NCBI GenBank assembly: GCA_039927975.1
Contig: JBDSTZ010000404.1
Coordinates: 1-8,477 of the forward strand
Length of the DNA: 8,477 bases
Source: JBDSTZ01 sp039927975
GTDB taxonomy: Bacteria > Pseudomonadota > Gammaproteobacteria > Burkholderiales > Burkholderiaceae_D
Direction of reading: 5' to 3'
Position 1 is the stretch's first letter. The number at the start of each line of letters is the position of its first letter. A program made the position numbers and the translations under genes. The notes beneath the pieces are model-generated. The model did not search any database, was not told the origin of the DNA, and saw only the letters and a list, made by a program, of their open reading frames with translations. This document shows positions 5,835 through 8,477 of the stretch, one piece after another.

Positions 5835-5851
5835 CCAGTGGAATGCACTGG
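5835..5851 (-). promoter_or_regulatory. Perfect 6-bp inverted repeat over the glycosyltransferase ribosome site
   Basis: The minus strand reads CCAGTG-CATTC-CACTGG, immediately before AAGCTACGCC and the ATG at 5824. The last bases of the right arm are part of the GGAAG ribosome site (5832-5836), so an RNA hairpin here would partly hide it; as DNA it could be a small operator. No regulator can be named. Confidence 0.4.
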
Positions 5852-5921
5852 CGACATGATGCCAAGGCGCCGCGCGCGCCCGTTTGCGCTGGCACACGCG
5901 TGCGCGCCTCCGCCGCCGAGC

Positions 5922-5969
5922 TTACATCTGCCCGGGTGGCGGCGAGGTCGCGGGACGAACCTCGATCAC
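5922..5969 (-). pseudogene. Decayed second copy of the PBP gene's 3' end
   Basis: The minus strand encodes VIEVRPATSPPPGQM-stop, matching the real PBP C-terminus MIEIRPAPPPPEQL-stop. At DNA level 5922-5969 aligns with 5989-6033 with one codon inserted and 36 of 45 aligned bases the same by hand. The two stop codons are 67 bp apart, so the copies are in different frames and this one is not reached from the PBP gene without a frameshift. It probably arose by short tandem duplication of the 3' end followed by drift, or it is the older terminus left behind after a frameshift. It lies in the 164-bp gap between the PBP and glycosyltransferase genes, in which I see no clear terminator. Confidence 0.6.
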
Positions 5970-5988
5970 GCGCGACGACCGGCGGTGC

Positions 5989-8460
5989 TTACAACTGCTC
6001 CGGCGGCGGCGGCGCTGGACGAATCTCGATCATCGGCGGCGGCCCGGCTTGCTCATCCATCGGTGGCGGCGGTGGCGGCGGCGGCAACTGCTCGCCCCGG
6101 TCGCCGGCCAATGGATGATCACGCTCCGGCATCGGCGGCGGCAACGGCTGCCCGTCGGCGCCCTGCATCTCGCCCGGATCTTCGATGATTTCTTCCGGCT
6201 CGCTCTGCGGCGGCGGCGCCAGCCTCGGCGCGCCAGGGAACTGCGCGGTCGTGTCGAGCTTGCCACTGTCGATGGCCGTCTTGAAGAAGTCGCCCACCAG
6301 CATGATCGCGTTGTGGCCGCCCTGCCCCCAATAATTGCTGCGCATGGTCACGCGGTTGTCGTTGAAACCGACCCAGGCGCCGGCCACCAGGTTCGGATGC
6401 ATGAGGATGAACCAGCCGTCGGCATTGTTCTGCGTGGTGCCGGTCTTGCCGGCCACGTCGGCCTTGATGCCGAAGCGATAGCGTATGGCGGTGCCGGTGC
6501 CGCGATTGACGACGCCGCGCATCATGTCGATCAGGGTGACGGCGTTCTCGGTCGACATGGCGCGCGACGGCGCCGCATTGCCGAACTCGGCAATCACCTT
6601 GCCGTCGCGGTCCGTGATGCTGCGCACGAACACCGGCGCGCGGTAACTGCCCTGGGCGGCGATGGTCGCATACGCGTTGACCATTTCGAGCAGCGTGACC
6701 GGGCTGGTGCCGAGCGCCAGCGACGGCACTTGCGCCAGCTTGCTCTGGTTGATGCCGAGCGCCTTGGCCAAACTGACGATGCCGGGCAAGCCGACGTCCT
6801 GCATCACTTGCGCGGTGATGGTGTTCTTTGAATACACCAGGCCGTCGCGCATGCTCATCTGGTTGCCGGTGGTGCCGTGCATGTCGGTCGGACGCCAGAC
6901 GGTGCCATCGCCGGCCTTGATGCCAAGCACGGCGTCGCGGTACATGCGGTCCGGCGACAAGCCTTTTTCCAGCGCGGCGCCATACACCACCGGCTTGAAG
7001 GTCGAGCCTGGCTGGCGCGCCGATTGCACCACGTGGTCGAACTGTTCACGCTGGAAATTGCGGCTGCCGACCCAGGCTTTCACGTCGCCGGTGTCCGGTT
7101 CCATGGCGACGAAGCCGGCCTCGAGATGGAATTTGGCGGCGCGCAATTGCGACACGAACGCTTTGTTGGCCTTCAAGCGCTTGAGCGCAGTCTTGTCATC
7201 TTCGCCGCCATCGATGGCCTTGCGGTACTCGGCCGATTCGCGCACGAAAGAATCGACGATCGCGCCTTTCGATTGCCAGAAGTAATCGAAGGCGCCACCC
7301 GGACGGTCCACCGGCGGCGCGCCGTCCTGTGCTTCGCTATCGCCCGCCGCGCCGGCGCCGCCGCCGGCACGGCTCCATTCCGAATCGGCAATCGATTGCA
7401 GCTTGTTGGCCTGGCGTTCAACCGCGCGCATGGCAGCCTGTTGCAGGGCGTAGTCGAGCGTGGTGTGGACCACCAGGCCGTCGCGCTGCAAGTCGTAATC
7501 GTTCTCGTCGGCCCACTGGATCAGCCACTTGCGCACATAGGCGGTGAAGTGGGTATCGGTGCTGCCGTGGTCGACCTGGCGCGCGAAATGCACCCGCAGC
7601 GGCCGCTTCTTGAGCTGCTTGAGCCGAGCGGCGTCGATGAGACCGTGCTTTTCCATTTGCCCCAGCACCACGTTGCGGCGCGCCACCGAGCGCTCGGGAT
7701 TGTTCACCGGATTGTAGTAGTTGGTGCCCTTGAGCATGCCAACCAGGGTCGCGCTTTCGAGGATGTCGAGCTGGGAGGCCGGCTTGTCGAAGTAAGTGCG
7801 AGCCGCCATCTCGATGCCAAAGGTGTTGTACAGGAAAGGCACCGTGTTCAGGTAGGCTTCAAGAATCTCGTTCTTGGTGAAGGTGCGCTCGATCTTGAGC
7901 GCGGTGATCAGCTCCTTGAGCTTGCGGTTGAGATTGCGCGAGCGGCCTATCTCTTCCGGAAACATATTCCGCGCCAGCTGCTGGGTAATGGTCGAGCCAC
8001 CCTGCGCGTCGCCCTTCAAGCTGTAGAAAATGGCGCCGAACGTGCGCTTGAAGTCGATGCCGTGGTGTTCGTAGAAACGGTGATCCTCGGTGGCGATCAG
8101 CGCGGTGACGACATTCTTCGAAATCTGGTTGAGCTTGACGCGCTCCTGCAAGCCCTGGTCGAAGTTGGCCAATTCCTTGCCGTCGTTCGACACCAGCAAT
8201 GTGGCGCGCGCGGTGCGGGCCTGCTGCAGATCCTTGATGCCCGGCGTGAGCGGAATGAGGATGATCACATACACCAGCAGCAGCGCCAGCAGCGCGGTGA
8301 AACTCCACAGGGCCAGCAGCAGCACCCGTTTCCAGGGTGGCTGTTGCATCAGGTAAGTTTGCCGCTTGGTGTAACTGCGCTGGGCGCGCGCGCCGATTGC
8401 CCCGATGGCGATGCCGGCACGCTCGCGCAAACGGCGTTCAACTTTCTTGTTCTCGTCCAC
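5989..8460 (-). CDS. Class A penicillin-binding protein (PBP1A type, bifunctional)
   Basis: An 823-residue bifunctional peptidoglycan synthase that polymerises glycan strands from lipid II and cross-links peptides in the periplasm. Residues 1-42 are a basic cytoplasmic tail, followed by one membrane helix (about 43-70). The GT51 glycosyltransferase domain carries ATEDHRFYEHHG (123-134, catalytic E125), GGSTITQQLARN (154-165), and KLKELITALKIER with NEILEAYLNT (180-206). The transpeptidase domain has the nucleophile motif STFK (S486, K489), SKN (544-546) and KTGTT (672-676). A low-complexity, Gly/Ala-rich stretch at 365-390 lies between the domains. The tail from about 740 is Pro-rich and acidic, with a run of eight prolines at 793-800. 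The start used is GTG at 8458-8460, but the frame stays open to the window edge at 8477 and no strong ribosome site is seen, so the true start may lie outside. PonA/MrcA is likely but paralogues are common. Confidence 0.92.
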   Translation of the reverse strand: MDENKKVERRLRERAGIAIGAIGARAQRSYTKRQTYLMQQPPWKRVLLLALWSFTALLALLLVYVIILIPLTPGIKDLQQARTARATLLVSNDGKELANFDQGLQERVKLNQISKNVVTALIATEDHRFYEHHGIDFKRTFGAIFYSLKGDAQGGSTITQQLARNMFPEEIGRSRNLNRKLKELITALKIERTFTKNEILEAYLNTVPFLYNTFGIEMAARTYFDKPASQLDILESATLVGMLKGTNYYNPVNNPERSVARRNVVLGQMEKHGLIDAARLKQLKKRPLRVHFARQVDHGSTDTHFTAYVRKWLIQWADENDYDLQRDGLVVHTTLDYALQQAAMRAVERQANKLQSIADSEWSRAGGGAGAAGDSEAQDGAPPVDRPGGAFDYFWQSKGAIVDSFVRESAEYRKAIDGGEDDKTALKRLKANKAFVSQLRAAKFHLEAGFVAMEPDTGDVKAWVGSRNFQREQFDHVVQSARQPGSTFKPVVYGAALEKGLSPDRMYRDAVLGIKAGDGTVWRPTDMHGTTGNQMSMRDGLVYSKNTITAQVMQDVGLPGIVSLAKALGINQSKLAQVPSLALGTSPVTLLEMVNAYATIAAQGSYRAPVFVRSITDRDGKVIAEFGNAAPSRAMSTENAVTLIDMMRGVVNRGTGTAIRYRFGIKADVAGKTGTTQNNADGWFILMHPNLVAGAWVGFNDNRVTMRSNYWGQGGHNAIMLVGDFFKTAIDSGKLDTTAQFPGAPRLAPPPQSEPEEIIEDPGEMQGADGQPLPPPMPERDHPLAGDRGEQLPPPPPPPPMDEQAGPPPMIEIRPAPPPPEQL

Positions 8461-8477
8461 TATGTCTTGTCCGCAAT

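Noticed and set aside
3938..5857. The glycosyltransferase start at 5857
   Set aside because: No ribosome site precedes it, while GGAAG is well placed for the ATG at 5824. The extra 11 residues would come from the inverted repeat region.
3608..6118. Open frame of 836 codons on the plus strand
   Set aside because: It lies antisense to nasT and the glycosyltransferase, has the His/Arg/Gly/Ala composition of a shadow of high-GC coding sequence, and resembles no family, whereas the minus-strand proteins have clear motifs.
1..8477. tRNA, rRNA or insertion-sequence genes
   Set aside because: I saw no cloverleaf-like sequence, rRNA segment or transposase motif on either strand.

Overview
The window is a high-GC bacterial chromosome segment. 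Codon use, the NasT/NasS/NarK/NirB set and the class A PBP all fit a betaproteobacterium, most likely of the Burkholderiales/Oxalobacteraceae (Massilia, Duganella or Janthinobacterium type). That placement is inferred from gene content and not proven. Every gene I can support lies on the minus strand, so the transcriptional order runs from high to low coordinates.

In that order the window holds: a class A penicillin-binding protein (8460 to 5989); a 164-bp gap with a decayed second copy of the PBP gene's 3' end; a two-domain GT2+GT4 glycosyltransferase (5824 to 3938) with an Asp-Ala hexanucleotide repeat at its N-terminus; nasT, an ANTAR-domain antiterminator (3865 to 3224); nasS, a cytoplasmic CmpA/NrtA-like nitrate/nitrite sensor (3202 to 2027); a 505-bp intergenic region; narK/nasA, an MFS nitrate/nitrite transporter (1521 to 220); and the first 69 codons of nirB, the assimilatory nitrite reductase large subunit (208 to the window edge).

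The most informative part is the region between nasS and narK. Read on the minus strand it contains two NtrC-like dyads (1786-1800 and 1739-1753), a full-consensus sigma-54 promoter (1688-1673), and a leader of about 140 nt. The leader carries two hairpins with six-base loops AAUGGC and AACGGC, which is the A1/G4 hexaloop signature of ANTAR targets, and then a strong intrinsic terminator just before the narK start. The second ANTAR hairpin and the terminator share bases 1586-1592, so they exclude each other.

Together the genes and sites make a complete predicted circuit. Nitrogen limitation would act through NtrC and sigma-54 to start transcription. Nitrate or nitrite would release NasT from NasS, NasT would stabilise the antiterminator hairpin, and RNA polymerase would read into narK-nirB for nitrate/nitrite uptake and reduction. 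The upstream half of the same intergenic region holds a cluster of REP/dRS3-like palindromes. The PBP and glycosyltransferase genes are envelope genes with no visible link to the nitrate circuit.
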